A program made the position numbers and the translations under genes. This document shows positions 51,847 to 59,804 of a stretch of DNA of 64,000 bases, in pieces (the stretch's first letter is position 1; each line of letters starts with the position of its first letter). Location: assembly GCF_003286415.2 (NCBI RefSeq), contig NZ_CP043450.1, forward strand, positions 6,944,001 to 7,008,000, written 5' to 3'. Under the pieces are notes generated by a model that was not told the DNA's origin, did not search any database, and saw nothing but the letters and a program-made list of their open reading frames with translations. The DNA is from Mucilaginibacter rubeus (GTDB lineage: Bacteria; Bacteroidota; Bacteroidia; Sphingobacteriales; Sphingobacteriaceae).

Positions 51847-52485
51847 TTACTCTTTTAGGGACTTGCGCGGCGCTGATAGATAATAATGCCACAAAATCAT
51901 CGCCGCAACCGTGCGATATGGTTTCCATTGTTCGGTTAGCGATAGCAATTCTTCTTTGGCGGTTTCTTTTGGCAGATTTTTTACCCGCTTTAGGGCGTTT
52001 ACGGCTGCAAGGTCACCAATGGGGAAAACATCGGTATGCTGCAGTACAAACATGAGGTATACGTCGGTAGTCCAGTTGCCTATGCCTTTGAGCGCTGTTA
52101 GTTTGGCGCGGATAATGTCGTCGGGCATTTTTTCCATTTCGGCAAGGTTGATCTGCCCGTTTACAATGGCTTCGGCAAGATATTTTATATAAACAGTTTT
52201 TTGACGGCTTACATAGCAGGCCCGGAATTCCTCATCTGTCAGGAGCAATACCCGGGTTGGGGTAATTTGCTGTACCCGCTCCCTGAGTTTATTTAAGGCA
52301 GATAATGCTGAAGCTAATGATACTTGCTGCTCTAATATAATATGTACCAGGGTTTCAAAACTGTTGGGCCGAGACCATAGTGGTGGATAGCCATGGTTTT
52401 GAATGATTTGCGCTAAATCCGGATCATTAGCTGCCAGTTTATCGCAAATTGTATGAAAGTTTGAATGGGAAAATTGCTCAAACAT
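51847..52485 (-). CDS. DNA-3-methyladenine glycosylase II-like (HhH-GPD)
   Basis: A 212-residue base-excision enzyme. The HhH-GPD core is 'RAKLTALKGIGNWTTDVYLM', with the catalytic Asp in 'GNWTTDVYLMFVLQHTDVFP' (split here) and 'PIGDLAAVNALKRV'. Upstream 'FETLVHIILEQQVSLASALS' matches AlkA helices. It is shorter than E. coli AlkA (282) because the N-terminal beta domain is missing, as in many Bacteroidota. It removes alkylated purines. It is monocistronic; the frame ends 'YYLSAPRKSLKE'. Confidence 0.9.
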   Translation of the reverse strand: MFEQFSHSNFHTICDKLAANDPDLAQIIQNHGYPPLWSRPNSFETLVHIILEQQVSLASALSALNKLRERVQQITPTRVLLLTDEEFRACYVSRQKTVYIKYLAEAIVNGQINLAEMEKMPDDIIRAKLTALKGIGNWTTDVYLMFVLQHTDVFPIGDLAAVNALKRVKNLPKETAKEELLSLTEQWKPYRTVAAMILWHYYLSAPRKSLKE

Positions 52486-52588
52486 AGGTTGATGATATGT
52501 TGTGCAAGATGAGGGATTGGGTTGGGAATTGCAAATTATGGATGTAGAGACGCATTATCCCCAGACAATTAATGGAAAGGTTTTTTAA

Positions 52589-52915
52589 AATCCCCTCTTG
52601 AGAGGGGGCGCGACGGTTTTGTGCGAGAGCAGGGGTGTGTTTCTGCATCATTCATAAACCGAGCGTAGAAACACACCCCTCCACCCCTCTCAAGAGCAGG
52701 GCTGTTGCATTCTGATATTGAGTTCTTAAAAACTCGCACGATTAAGCGTCTACGCTTGATCGTTAGTCTTAATTGAGCGTCCACGCTCCCGTAATACGTT
52801 ATAAACGTAAGCGTGGACGCTTACGTTGGTTATAATTCAAGCGAAAGACGCTTGAACTTGCGTTGTATATTATAGAATGCAACAGCCCTGCTCTCAAGAG
52901 GGGAATCGCGCAATT
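52589..52915 (+). repeat. palindromic repeat family A, copy 3, interrupted
   Basis: Same unit as 17591-17706: left arm tcccctcttgagaggggg, inner arms aggggtgtgtttctgc and gtagaaacacacccct, right arm cccctctcaagagggg. It is split at 52697 by a 194-bp MITE-like element, so the right part resumes at 52891. Confidence 0.8.
52697..52890. mobile_element. 194-bp MITE-like non-autonomous element
   Basis: Ends are perfect inverted repeats: cagggctgttgcattct (52697-52713) and agaatgcaacagccctg (52874-52890). The host sequence ctctcaagag occurs on both sides (52687-52696 and 52891-52900), so it reads as a target duplication. Because the target is itself partly palindromic, the split between terminal repeat and duplication is ambiguous (17+10, 18+8 or longer with shorter duplication). 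It contains no open frame. Four hairpins fill it: AAGCGT/ACGCTT (52744-52757), GAGCGT/ACGCTC (52775-52788), AACGTAAGCGT/ACGCTTACGTT (52804-52827) and TCAAGCG/CGCTTGA (52837-52855). Confidence 0.75.
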
Positions 52916-52961
52916 CCTACGCTTTTTTAAAAAACTAATTAAGCGTCTCTACGCTGAGAAA

Positions 52962-54080
52962 TTACTCATAGCTATGCCGCTCAAAATCATAATCAGATTG
53001 TGAGCTGATGATCTTTTTTCGCCGCTGGATATCCGTATCCAGGTTATGATCATAAATATTATCGGTAACGGCCATGTCCCGTTCCTTGTCGCGTTCGGCG
53101 TAATGAATATTGGCCTCGGCCGTTTTGGCAATGGCCGTATCATAAGGCCCTTTGGGCGACATTAGCTTTACAAATACCGGCAAACATTCAAACAAAATAA
53201 ACAGGTAGCCGATAAACGAGATAGCCAGATAGGTATCCAGGTCGCGCTTGCCGTTTTCCGTATAGGTTAGCTGACCTAATGCCCAGTTACGGTCGGAGAA
53301 GCCCGCAATGCTGGCCAGGCTATCCAATTGGTGTTCGGTAAATAAGCGCGTGCTGTTTAGCCCTTCATAATCCTTGCGGGCACTCAGATACTGATCCATT
53401 TGCCCCAGATTATCTGTAACAGTTTTAAGGCGGGCTTCCTTTTCCTCCAGTACACCTTGCTTTTGTTTGGCATAAGTGCCATAACCGGTTATGCCTGATG
53501 TTTGGTTAGTTTTATCGCCAAAAACTTCCTGGTTAAGCTCGTAACGTGAGCGGTTGATATCCCTTTCTAACGAGTCCTTTTCCTTTTTCAGATCGGTGTT
53601 TTTGCCCAGCTCCATAGCATACTTCTGCATGTATGTTTTCTCGAGGGTGTCGATTTTGCTGCGCTGGCCTTTTAAATAGGCGGTTTTAAGCTTCTGGCGA
53701 ATCTCCTTGTCAAAGATCTTAAGTTCAAGCGGACGAGATATTACAACCCCAATCATGATAGCCAATAGAATACGCGGCGAAGCCTGCAAGATCTGCTGAT
53801 TGGTTGTACCTTCTTTATTGATGCTGGATACAATGTAGCGGTCCATGTTAAAAATGGCCGTTCCCCACAGCAAGCCAAATAGTATAGCAAAGCCTACAGC
53901 AAAGGCATCGCCATTAAAAACAAAGTACATGGCATAGCCGCCCGATAAAGCCGCGAACAAAGCGGTAAAAAATATAGTGGCCCCAATACCAACATACTTA
54001 TTATGCTCAATGGGGTACTTTTTTAGGGTATCGATATGTGCTCCTGAACAGAACCAGAAAAAGCGTGTAACTTTTTTCAT
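52962..54080 (-). CDS. DUF4407 four-helix membrane protein
   Basis: A 372-residue protein with two N-terminal membrane helices (~30-52 'GIGATIFFTALFAALSGGY', ~60-83) and a third at ~118-135, and a fourth at ~308-328 ('AISFIGYLFILFECLPVFV'). Between helices 3 and 4 lies a long charged coiled coil (~140-270, 'DTLEKTYMQKYAMELGK', 'TDLKKEKDSLERDINRSRYE'). It matches DUF4407 of Bacteroidota; function unknown. The C-terminus after the last helix is cytosolic and charged. It is divergent from the rhodanese gene, with starts 116 bp apart. Confidence 0.8.
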   Translation of the reverse strand: MKKVTRFFWFCSGAHIDTLKKYPIEHNKYVGIGATIFFTALFAALSGGYAMYFVFNGDAFAVGFAILFGLLWGTAIFNMDRYIVSSINKEGTTNQQILQASPRILLAIMIGVVISRPLELKIFDKEIRQKLKTAYLKGQRSKIDTLEKTYMQKYAMELGKNTDLKKEKDSLERDINRSRYELNQEVFGDKTNQTSGITGYGTYAKQKQGVLEEKEARLKTVTDNLGQMDQYLSARKDYEGLNSTRLFTEHQLDSLASIAGFSDRNWALGQLTYTENGKRDLDTYLAISFIGYLFILFECLPVFVKLMSPKGPYDTAIAKTAEANIHYAERDKERDMAVTDNIYDHNLDTDIQRRKKIISSQSDYDFERHSYE

Positions 54081-54169
54081 TAAGTAATTATTGTGTAAAC
54101 ATATATGAAACGCTCATACACTTTGATTGTTACAAATAACAAGCCTAAATATTTGATTAAGAAAAAAAC

Positions 54170-54177
54170 TACCTTTG
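54170..54177 (+). promoter_or_regulatory. candidate -7 promoter box of the rhodanese gene
   Basis: TACCTTTG, exact TAnnTTTG, 19 bp before the ATG. A TTTG occurs upstream (54152-54155), but the 14-bp spacer is short of the usual 17. Confidence 0.45.
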
Positions 54178-54196
54178 AATTATAATTACATTTAAC

Positions 54197-54511
54197 ATGA
54201 ACGAGATAACCGTACAGGAACTAAAAGAGAAAATTGATAAAGGCGAAGATTTTCAACTGATTGATGTTAGGGAAGATTTTGAATACGAAACTTCAAACCT
54301 TGGCGGACAACTTATACCGCTTGGCGGCGTAGTGATTGAATCTGAAAAGATTAGCAAAGATAAACCGGTAGTGGTAATGTGCCGTAGTGGCAAACGCAGC
54401 GCGGCCGCTATTATGCAGCTGGAGCAGCTTGGTTTTACCAACCTGTCAAACTTAAGAGGCGGCATCCTTGCATGGCAAGCCGAAATTGACCCCGAATTAA
54501 ACGTATACTAA
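54197..54511 (+). CDS. rhodanese-like sulfurtransferase
   Basis: A 104-residue single-domain rhodanese. The active-site loop is C62-R-S-G-K-R-S in 'VVVMCRSGKRSAAAI'; the N-terminal 'FQLIDVREDFEYE' and 'LRGGILAWQ' motifs complete the fold. CRSGxR loops belong to the GlpE/PspE-like group that transfers sulfane sulfur. It is probably cytoplasmic. The stop is followed after one base by the ATG of the next small gene (54513), so they form a tight operon that ends at a palindromic terminator-like repeat. Confidence 0.9.
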   Translation: MNEITVQELKEKIDKGEDFQLIDVREDFEYETSNLGGQLIPLGGVVIESEKISKDKPVVVMCRSGKRSAAAIMQLEQLGFTNLSNLRGGILAWQAEIDPELNVY

Positions 54512-54512
54512 A

Positions 54513-54728
54513 ATGGGCTTTAAATTAGTGCTCAATGTACTTTACACCATGGGGGTGGCATTGTGCTTTATTGTAGCTTATAAAATGTTTACAACTCATA
54601 ATTACCCGGTAATGGCAGGAGCCATGATTGTTGGCGTAATTGTGATTTTCATGAAGCTAAGGCTTTTGAAAGAAGTTAAAGAAACACAGGAAGCCCCGCA
54701 AAATAAAAAAGGTAAAGGCGCGAAATAA
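54513..54728 (+). CDS. small two-helix membrane protein (DUF6358-like)
   Basis: A 71-residue protein with two membrane helices (~4-23 'KLVLNVLYTMGVALCFIVAY' and ~32-48 'VMAGAMIVGVIVIFMKL') and a basic cytoplasmic tail ending 'PQNKKGKGAK'. It resembles the small DUF6358-type proteins of Sphingobacteriaceae, an identification from memory and not certain. Translation is coupled to the rhodanese (1 bp apart). A 33-bp palindrome follows three bases after the stop. Confidence 0.6.
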   Translation: MGFKLVLNVLYTMGVALCFIVAYKMFTTHNYPVMAGAMIVGVIVIFMKLRLLKEVKETQEAPQNKKGKGAK

Positions 54729-54730
54729 CC

Positions 54731-54763
54731 AGACTTACGAAGTTTTCAAAACTTCGTAAGTCT
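54731..54763 (+). repeat. palindrome family D, copy 1 (terminator-like)
   Basis: A near-perfect 33-bp palindrome: agacttacgaagtttt, one C, then aaaacttcgtaagtct. It begins three bases after the stop of the upstream gene. Copy 2 (56102-56134) is identical; copy 3 (62965-62997) has a changed centre. The short T-rich tract after it supports a terminator role. Confidence 0.85.
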
Positions 54764-54906
54764 TCTTTAATAATCTCCCCCTGGCTCAAGTTTTCTATGG
54801 CGGCCTTGAGCATACGCTAACTTGTGCCTTTCCGGTACTTAATCCCCCTAAAAATCATTCTTTTACAATAAGCTTGCAGCATGTAAAAAAAGCTTAACTT
54901 CATTGC

Positions 54907-55812
54907 ATGTTTATAGCAGTATTAGGAGTTATTGTACTCATTGTGGGTATAGTGCTCAAACGTTCGCCTGAGCCGGCTGGTCGCTTTAATGGCGTAGTAA
55001 CCGCGGTGGGTATAGCCATGGTGGTGCTTGGCTTATTACTTAATGTTTTCAAGGTTATTGAGCCGGGCAAGGTGGGCGTGCAGGCGCTGTTTGGCAAAGT
55101 GCAGGATCATGTACTTGAAAGCGGCTTGCATATTGTAAACCCGGTTGTCGAGATCACAACCTTTGATATCCAGACCCAAACCTATACCATGAGCGCAGTA
55201 AACAACGAGGGCCAGAAGGAAGGGGACGATGCCATTCGTGTACTTTCTTCAGATGGGTTGGAGGTTACCATCGATTTGTCGGTGCTTTATAAAGTAAAAC
55301 CCGAGAAAGCGCCTTACATTATGCAAAACATCGGCGTAAATTATGTAGATAAGATAGTCCGCCCGGTTGCCCGTACCGCTATTCGTGATAATGCTGTTGC
55401 CTATGCGGCTGTCGACCTCTATTCGACCAAAAGACAGGAATTCCAGGATAAAATTAACCGTTACATTACTGCCAGCTTTGAAAAACGAGGACTGGAACTG
55501 CAGCAGATCCTGGTGCGTAACATTACCCTGCCGGCTTCGGTTCGGGCCAGTATCGAATCAAAGATCAATGCCGAACAGGATGCGCAGAAAATGGAATTTG
55601 TACTGCAAAAAGAACGTCAGGAAGCGGAGCGTAAACGCGTAGAAGCACAGGGTATCGCTGATTACCAGCGCATACTTTCGACCGGCCTGTCAGATAAACA
55701 ATTACAATACGAAGCTATAAAGGCTCAAAAAGAAATAGCCCTGTCGCCAAACGCCAAAGTGATCATTATTGGCGGAGGGAAAGGAAATCCTATTATGTTA
55801 AGCGATAAGTAA
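54907..55812 (+). CDS. SPFH/prohibitin-family membrane protein
   Basis: A 301-residue protein with one or two N-terminal membrane helices (~1-20 and ~33-52). The SPFH domain reads 'PGKVGVQALFGKVQDHVLE', 'SSDGLEVTIDLSVLYKV', 'VARTAIRDNAVAYAA' and 'KRQEFQDKINRYITASFEKRG'. A coiled coil (~210-260, 'ERQEAERKRVEAQGIADYQR') and 'SPNAKVIIIGGGKGNPIML' end it, as in prohibitin-like HflC/K relatives. It forms oligomeric membrane domains. Its stop overlaps the next start (TAATG). It is the second SPFH gene of the window. Confidence 0.92.
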   Translation: MFIAVLGVIVLIVGIVLKRSPEPAGRFNGVVTAVGIAMVVLGLLLNVFKVIEPGKVGVQALFGKVQDHVLESGLHIVNPVVEITTFDIQTQTYTMSAVNNEGQKEGDDAIRVLSSDGLEVTIDLSVLYKVKPEKAPYIMQNIGVNYVDKIVRPVARTAIRDNAVAYAAVDLYSTKRQEFQDKINRYITASFEKRGLELQQILVRNITLPASVRASIESKINAEQDAQKMEFVLQKERQEAERKRVEAQGIADYQRILSTGLSDKQLQYEAIKAQKEIALSPNAKVIIIGGGKGNPIMLSDK

Positions 55813-56093
55813 TGAATAATCAGAAAAAGAAACCGCGTACCGGTGTTCTCATCGTCATTTATGTATTGGCCATAGCGGCAATCTTTATTTCAAGTGTATT
55901 TATGCCTGCTTCCTCAGAAAAGATACCTCCGGGTTTCTACTTGCATTTAGCGGTGGTTATTGGCTGTCTGTTTTTTCTTTGCCGTGATCTTTACAGGTTA
56001 ATAAAACGCGATAAAGCTTACGTATGGCCAGTGGTAGTGCATGTTATAGCATTGATTATACTGGCCGCCCCGCTTGTTGTATTAATGACCTGA
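55812..56093 (+). CDS. small three-helix membrane protein
   Basis: A 93-residue protein with three membrane helices (~9-30, ~38-55 and ~70-92; e.g. 'TGVLIVIYVLAIAAIFISSV', 'YVWPVVVHVIALIILA'). No family motif is recognised. The ATG overlaps the SPFH stop by one base, so expression is coupled, implying a membrane partner of the SPFH complex. A palindrome of family D follows nine bases after the stop. Confidence 0.7.
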   Translation: MNNQKKKPRTGVLIVIYVLAIAAIFISSVFMPASSEKIPPGFYLHLAVVIGCLFFLCRDLYRLIKRDKAYVWPVVVHVIALIILAAPLVVLMT

Positions 56094-56101
56094 GGCCGGA
56101 A

Positions 56102-56134
56102 AGACTTACGAAGTTTTCAAAACTTCGTAAGTCT
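56102..56134 (+). repeat. palindrome family D, copy 2
   Basis: Identical 33-bp palindrome to 54731-54763, nine bases after a plus-strand stop, between convergent genes. Confidence 0.85.
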
Positions 56135-56167
56135 GGATCTTTGCCAAGAGCAAAAAAATGAAAAAAA

Positions 56168-56254
56168 ATGTCATTGCGAGCGATAGCGTGGCAACCGCAC
56201 GTGCGCAAATCCGCCCTGTAAATCATGCGATTGCTTCGTTCCTCGCAATGACAT
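56168..56254 (+). repeat. palindromic repeat family B, copy 6
   Basis: 87 bp; arms atgtcattgcgag and ctcgcaatgacat; the left arm deviates after 'gcgag' (cgatagcgtgg), as in copy 1, while the right arm is the usual cttcgttcctcgcaatgac. It ends 8 bp from the stop of the convergent peptidase. Confidence 0.8.
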
Positions 56255-56262
56255 ATTTATAC

Positions 56263-58623
56263 CTATTTCTTCAATGTCCCTTCAAATAATTTATAGATCC
56301 GTTTATACTCATCGGCCCAGCTGCTTGGTTGTTCAAAACCGTGATCTTCTACGGGGTATGAAGCCAACTCCCAGTTTTCTTTATGCAGTTCTATCAGTTT
56401 TTGAATTAGACGGATAATATCCTGATAGTTTACGTTTTGGTCTATCATGCCATGTAACACCAGCAGGTTACCTTTTAATCCGTTGGCAAAGTAAATGGGC
56501 GAGCTTTTTCGGTAAGCTTGCTCATCTGTAAAAGGTTCATTAAGGATATTTGAAGTGTATTCATGATTATAGTGAGCCCAGTCGGTAACGGAACGGATAG
56601 CGCCGCCTGCCGCAAAAATATCCGGCTCGGTAAACATGCCCATCAGCGTAATGAAACCACCATACGAACCACCGTACAAGCCAACATGCTTGGGATTAAC
56701 GCCATACTTTTCAACCAGTAGTTTTACGCCATCCACCTGGTCTGTAAGATCTTTACCACCCATGTGGCGATAAATACCGGTACGGAAGTCGCGACCATAA
56801 CCAGAGCTGGCGGTATAATCGATATCCAGTACAGTATAGCCATTATCGGCCAGCATGTTGTTGAACATATACTCACGGAAATAGTAACTCCATGAGTAGG
56901 TAACATTTTGCAGGTATCCCGCGCCATGTACAAAAACAACGGCCGGTTTTGCCGGGTTGGCTTTTTTAGGCTGATATAAACGGGCATAAACATCGGTACC
57001 GTAACGGTTTTTAAAGCTGATGATCTCAGGATCACGCCACGGGTACGACAGGTATTCGGCCGAAACCGAGTTAGTTATTTTCACAGCCTTAGCTCCGGGT
57101 TTGTTAGCCTGGATATATAACTCCCAGGGGCGGTTTGAGTAAGAATACCGGATAGCCAGCCATTTTTCATCAGGCGAAAGGGTAACCTCGTTGCCGCCTT
57201 TTATGCCGGTAATTTTAACCGGAGTACCGCCACTAACCGGAATGCTGTAGAAATGCGTTATCCCCGGATGGTCAATATTGGCCGTAAAGTAAAATGTTTT
57301 TTTATCCTGACTTAATTGCAAGGTTTGCACTTCCCATTTGCCGCTGGTAAGCTGTTTTTTAGCACCATTGGTTACGTCAACCACATAAATATGTGAGTAG
57401 CCGCTGGCTTCGCTCTGGTAATAAAAGTGGTTATCATCAATAAAGCCGGCATTCCCCGGATCATCAATACCGGGGCCTCCAATCCAGGCCTCGTCACGCT
57501 GGCGATCAAGTAGGCTTAGCCTGCCGCTTACCGGGTCAAGGCGCATGATCCAGCAATCTTTATTATCCTGTGCTGATATAATTACAACCGCGTTGCTACC
57601 GCTTTGGTTCCACAAAACACCATCAATGTTCACCCGCCTGTCGGCATCTTCCTTTTGGCGGGCTTTTAACTCTTCGGGATAATCTTTTAGATAGTCCGGG
57701 AGGTCTTTAATACCGGGGATGTCTGATGTAATCACCGGGTACACCGCCTCACGGCGCTTATCGTAAATAAAAGTTTCGGAAGTTGATGACGGGCGACCAA
57801 CCTTTGACCGGTTCGGAATATCCTCAGTAAAGCCTGAAGCAGTAACATAGTTAGGTACGATTGCATTTTGAACGCCATCGGCCCGTTTGGTAAGTCGATA
57901 GGTGATAAACCTGCTATCCGGACTAATCTGTACAGCACCTAATCTTTTATCGCCAAAAGCTATTTCTTTTAACTTGTCAGGTTTAAGTAGCGCAGTTTCG
58001 GTGGAATCTTTTTTGTCGTCCTTCGCTTCTTTTTTAATGATATCAAACAACTCCAATTGTTGCTTTTTGAGCCATTGTTCTTGTTCGTTGGGCTTATCTT
58101 TACTTTTTTTATCGCTTGCGGCGCGAACAAAATTGGTAAGTTGCACAAGGCCGCCTCCGTTCAGGTTCAGGGAGAAAAGGTTATTGTCTTCTTTATAAAT
58201 GATCTTTGTTTCATCACCACTAAAAACCGGGCTGTCTTCCTGGCCTACGGTATTGGTTAAACGGACGGTTTTATTGCTTCTTACATCGTACAAAAACAAA
58301 TCGCCGTTTTTACTGAATACTTTTTGGTTGTGTTTTTTGTTCCACTCGCCGTTGCCAGATGCCAGTTCCCGCTGCTCCGCGATGCTAACCTTCTGCACAC
58401 GGTTATCACCCGGAATAACAGAATATAGCCTTGTGTCGCCGGAAGCATCATCATCCCATTTAAAATAGATCTTTTTACTATCGTTGCTCCAACGGATATT
58501 GGAGGGCGATACGCCGATCCATTTTGGGTCGCGCATAATTTTTTCGATGGTAAGGGTATCCAGTTTTTGGGCAAAAGCACCCGTTGCCGGGATCAGGAAC
58601 AATAAGCTTAGCAGTTTTTTCAT
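56263..58623 (-). CDS. secreted dipeptidyl-peptidase IV-like (S9B/C) peptidase
   Basis: A 786-residue peptidase with signal peptide (1-18, GAFAQ). The N-terminal part is a beta propeller (~50-520; 'LTNTVGQEDSPVFSGDETKII', written in parts), followed by the alpha/beta hydrolase: catalytic Ser in 'VGLYGGSYGGFITLMGMF', Asp in 'LHGMIDQNVNYQD' and His in 'PVEDHGFEQPSSW'. It would remove dipeptides or cut short peptides after Pro/Ala-like residues in the periplasm. Length is normal for the family. It is monocistronic. Confidence 0.94.
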   Translation of the reverse strand: MKKLLSLLFLIPATGAFAQKLDTLTIEKIMRDPKWIGVSPSNIRWSNDSKKIYFKWDDDASGDTRLYSVIPGDNRVQKVSIAEQRELASGNGEWNKKHNQKVFSKNGDLFLYDVRSNKTVRLTNTVGQEDSPVFSGDETKIIYKEDNNLFSLNLNGGGLVQLTNFVRAASDKKSKDKPNEQEQWLKKQQLELFDIIKKEAKDDKKDSTETALLKPDKLKEIAFGDKRLGAVQISPDSRFITYRLTKRADGVQNAIVPNYVTASGFTEDIPNRSKVGRPSSTSETFIYDKRREAVYPVITSDIPGIKDLPDYLKDYPEELKARQKEDADRRVNIDGVLWNQSGSNAVVIISAQDNKDCWIMRLDPVSGRLSLLDRQRDEAWIGGPGIDDPGNAGFIDDNHFYYQSEASGYSHIYVVDVTNGAKKQLTSGKWEVQTLQLSQDKKTFYFTANIDHPGITHFYSIPVSGGTPVKITGIKGGNEVTLSPDEKWLAIRYSYSNRPWELYIQANKPGAKAVKITNSVSAEYLSYPWRDPEIISFKNRYGTDVYARLYQPKKANPAKPAVVFVHGAGYLQNVTYSWSYYFREYMFNNMLADNGYTVLDIDYTASSGYGRDFRTGIYRHMGGKDLTDQVDGVKLLVEKYGVNPKHVGLYGGSYGGFITLMGMFTEPDIFAAGGAIRSVTDWAHYNHEYTSNILNEPFTDEQAYRKSSPIYFANGLKGNLLVLHGMIDQNVNYQDIIRLIQKLIELHKENWELASYPVEDHGFEQPSSWADEYKRIYKLFEGTLKK

Positions 58624-58693
58624 ATCTCAATAAAACATGCAATTTAGCAGTTTAGCCAATGATTGCTATTTTTAAGCATTTTATTGTTACAAA

Positions 58694-59209
58694 ATGGAAC
58701 TACAGGGTAACGGATTTTTATTGAGGGCCTGGCAACGGGGCGATGAAACATCGCTGCAAAGGCATGCAGACAACGTGAAAGTATCGGCTTTTTTGCGTGA
58801 TAGGTTCCCATACCCCTATACCCTGGATGATGCCTCGTTTTGGGTGAACTTGGTAAAAGATCAACAGCCGTTAACGAGCTTTGCCATAGTGATTAACGGC
58901 GAAGCCTGTGGAGGTATAGGCATTGAACTAATGACCGATGTAAGCCGCATAGCAGCTGAGATAGGTTACTGGCTCGGTGAGGAGCACTGGGGCAAAGGCG
59001 TTACCACCGCGGCATTAAAACTGATAACTGCTTATGCATTTGAATATTTCCCGCTGGAACGTATTGAGGCCGGGGTATATGATAAAAACGGGGCATCAAT
59101 GAAAGTGCTTGAAAAAGCAGGTTATGTAAAAGAGGCTGTGCTACGAAAATCGATCATTAAAAACGGCGAAGTTATGGATAAGCATATGTATGCTATTTTT
59201 AGGGATTAA
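58694..59209 (+). CDS. GNAT acetyltransferase, RimJ/RimL-like
   Basis: A 171-residue N-acetyltransferase. The acetyl-CoA loop is 'EIGYWLGEEHWGKGVTTAA' (R/Q-x-x-G-x-G/A form as GxxxxG here), with 'RIEAGVYDKNGASMKVLEK' after it, the typical RimJ/RimL C-terminal motif 'N..S..vLeK.GF'. The substrate is unknown. It lies 16 bp upstream of the zeta-toxin-like gene, which starts at 59226, so the three plus-strand genes 58694-59985 may form an operon. Confidence 0.88.
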   Translation: MELQGNGFLLRAWQRGDETSLQRHADNVKVSAFLRDRFPYPYTLDDASFWVNLVKDQQPLTSFAIVINGEACGGIGIELMTDVSRIAAEIGYWLGEEHWGKGVTTAALKLITAYAFEYFPLERIEAGVYDKNGASMKVLEKAGYVKEAVLRKSIIKNGEVMDKHMYAIFRD

Positions 59210-59225
59210 TAATTAAACTCTCAGG

Positions 59226-59804
59226 ATGCCTAATTTGTACATCATAGCAGGCTGCAATGGCGCAGGCAAAACCACGGCAAGCTACACCGTTTTGCCTGAG
59301 TTGCTTAACTGCAACGAGTTTGTAAACGCAGATAACATTGCGGCAGGACTATCCCCCTTCAATCCGGAAAGCGTTGCATTTGAAGCCGGACGGATCATGT
59401 TGCAGCGAATTGACGAGTTACTGGATAGAGACGTTGATTTCGCTTTTGAAACTACACTTTCAACGCGGAGTTATGTTTCTTTGGTTAAGAAAGCTCAACA
59501 AAAAGGATACGAGGTTACTTTATTGTTTTTTTGGTTAAGTTCTCCGCAGATGGCAATGGAACGAGTAGCTAAGCGAGTGAGTAAAGGCGGTCATAATATT
59601 CCTGCTGATGTCATAGAGCGGAGATATTACCGGGGTATAAGAAATTTGGTATATTTGTATATACCACTTTGTGACAGGTGGTTCGTGATAAATAACATGA
59701 ATACCGGCCCTCAAGTAGTGGTAAGAGGTTTTAATTCGTCGGAAAAAACAATAATAAAATCCGATGTTTGGAAGGTAATTTTAGATCAGGCAAATGACAA
59801 CTAA
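59226..59804 (+). CDS. zeta-toxin-like P-loop kinase
   Basis: A 192-residue P-loop protein. Walker A is G9-C-N-G-A-G-K15-T-T ('AGCNGAGKTTASY'), followed by 'ADNIAAGLSPF' and the substrate motif 'DFAFETTLSTRSY', the hallmark of zeta-toxin/UDP-GlcNAc kinases (E and T in 'ETTLS'). Zeta toxins phosphorylate UDP-N-acetylglucosamine and block cell-wall synthesis. A Lys/Arg-rich lid ('ERVAKRVSKGGHNIP') is present. The downstream small gene overlaps by 11 bases. Alternatively it is a housekeeping small-molecule kinase. Confidence 0.8.
   Translation: MPNLYIIAGCNGAGKTTASYTVLPELLNCNEFVNADNIAAGLSPFNPESVAFEAGRIMLQRIDELLDRDVDFAFETTLSTRSYVSLVKKAQQKGYEVTLLFFWLSSPQMAMERVAKRVSKGGHNIPADVIERRYYRGIRNLVYLYIPLCDRWFVINNMNTGPQVVVRGFNSSEKTIIKSDVWKVILDQANDN

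Noticed and set aside
52744..52856. CRISPR-like array of similar hairpins
   Set aside because: The four hairpins differ in sequence and length and there are no regular spacers or cas genes.
54731..54763. phage attachment site
   Set aside because: It recurs at three gene ends with no integrase or tRNA nearby.
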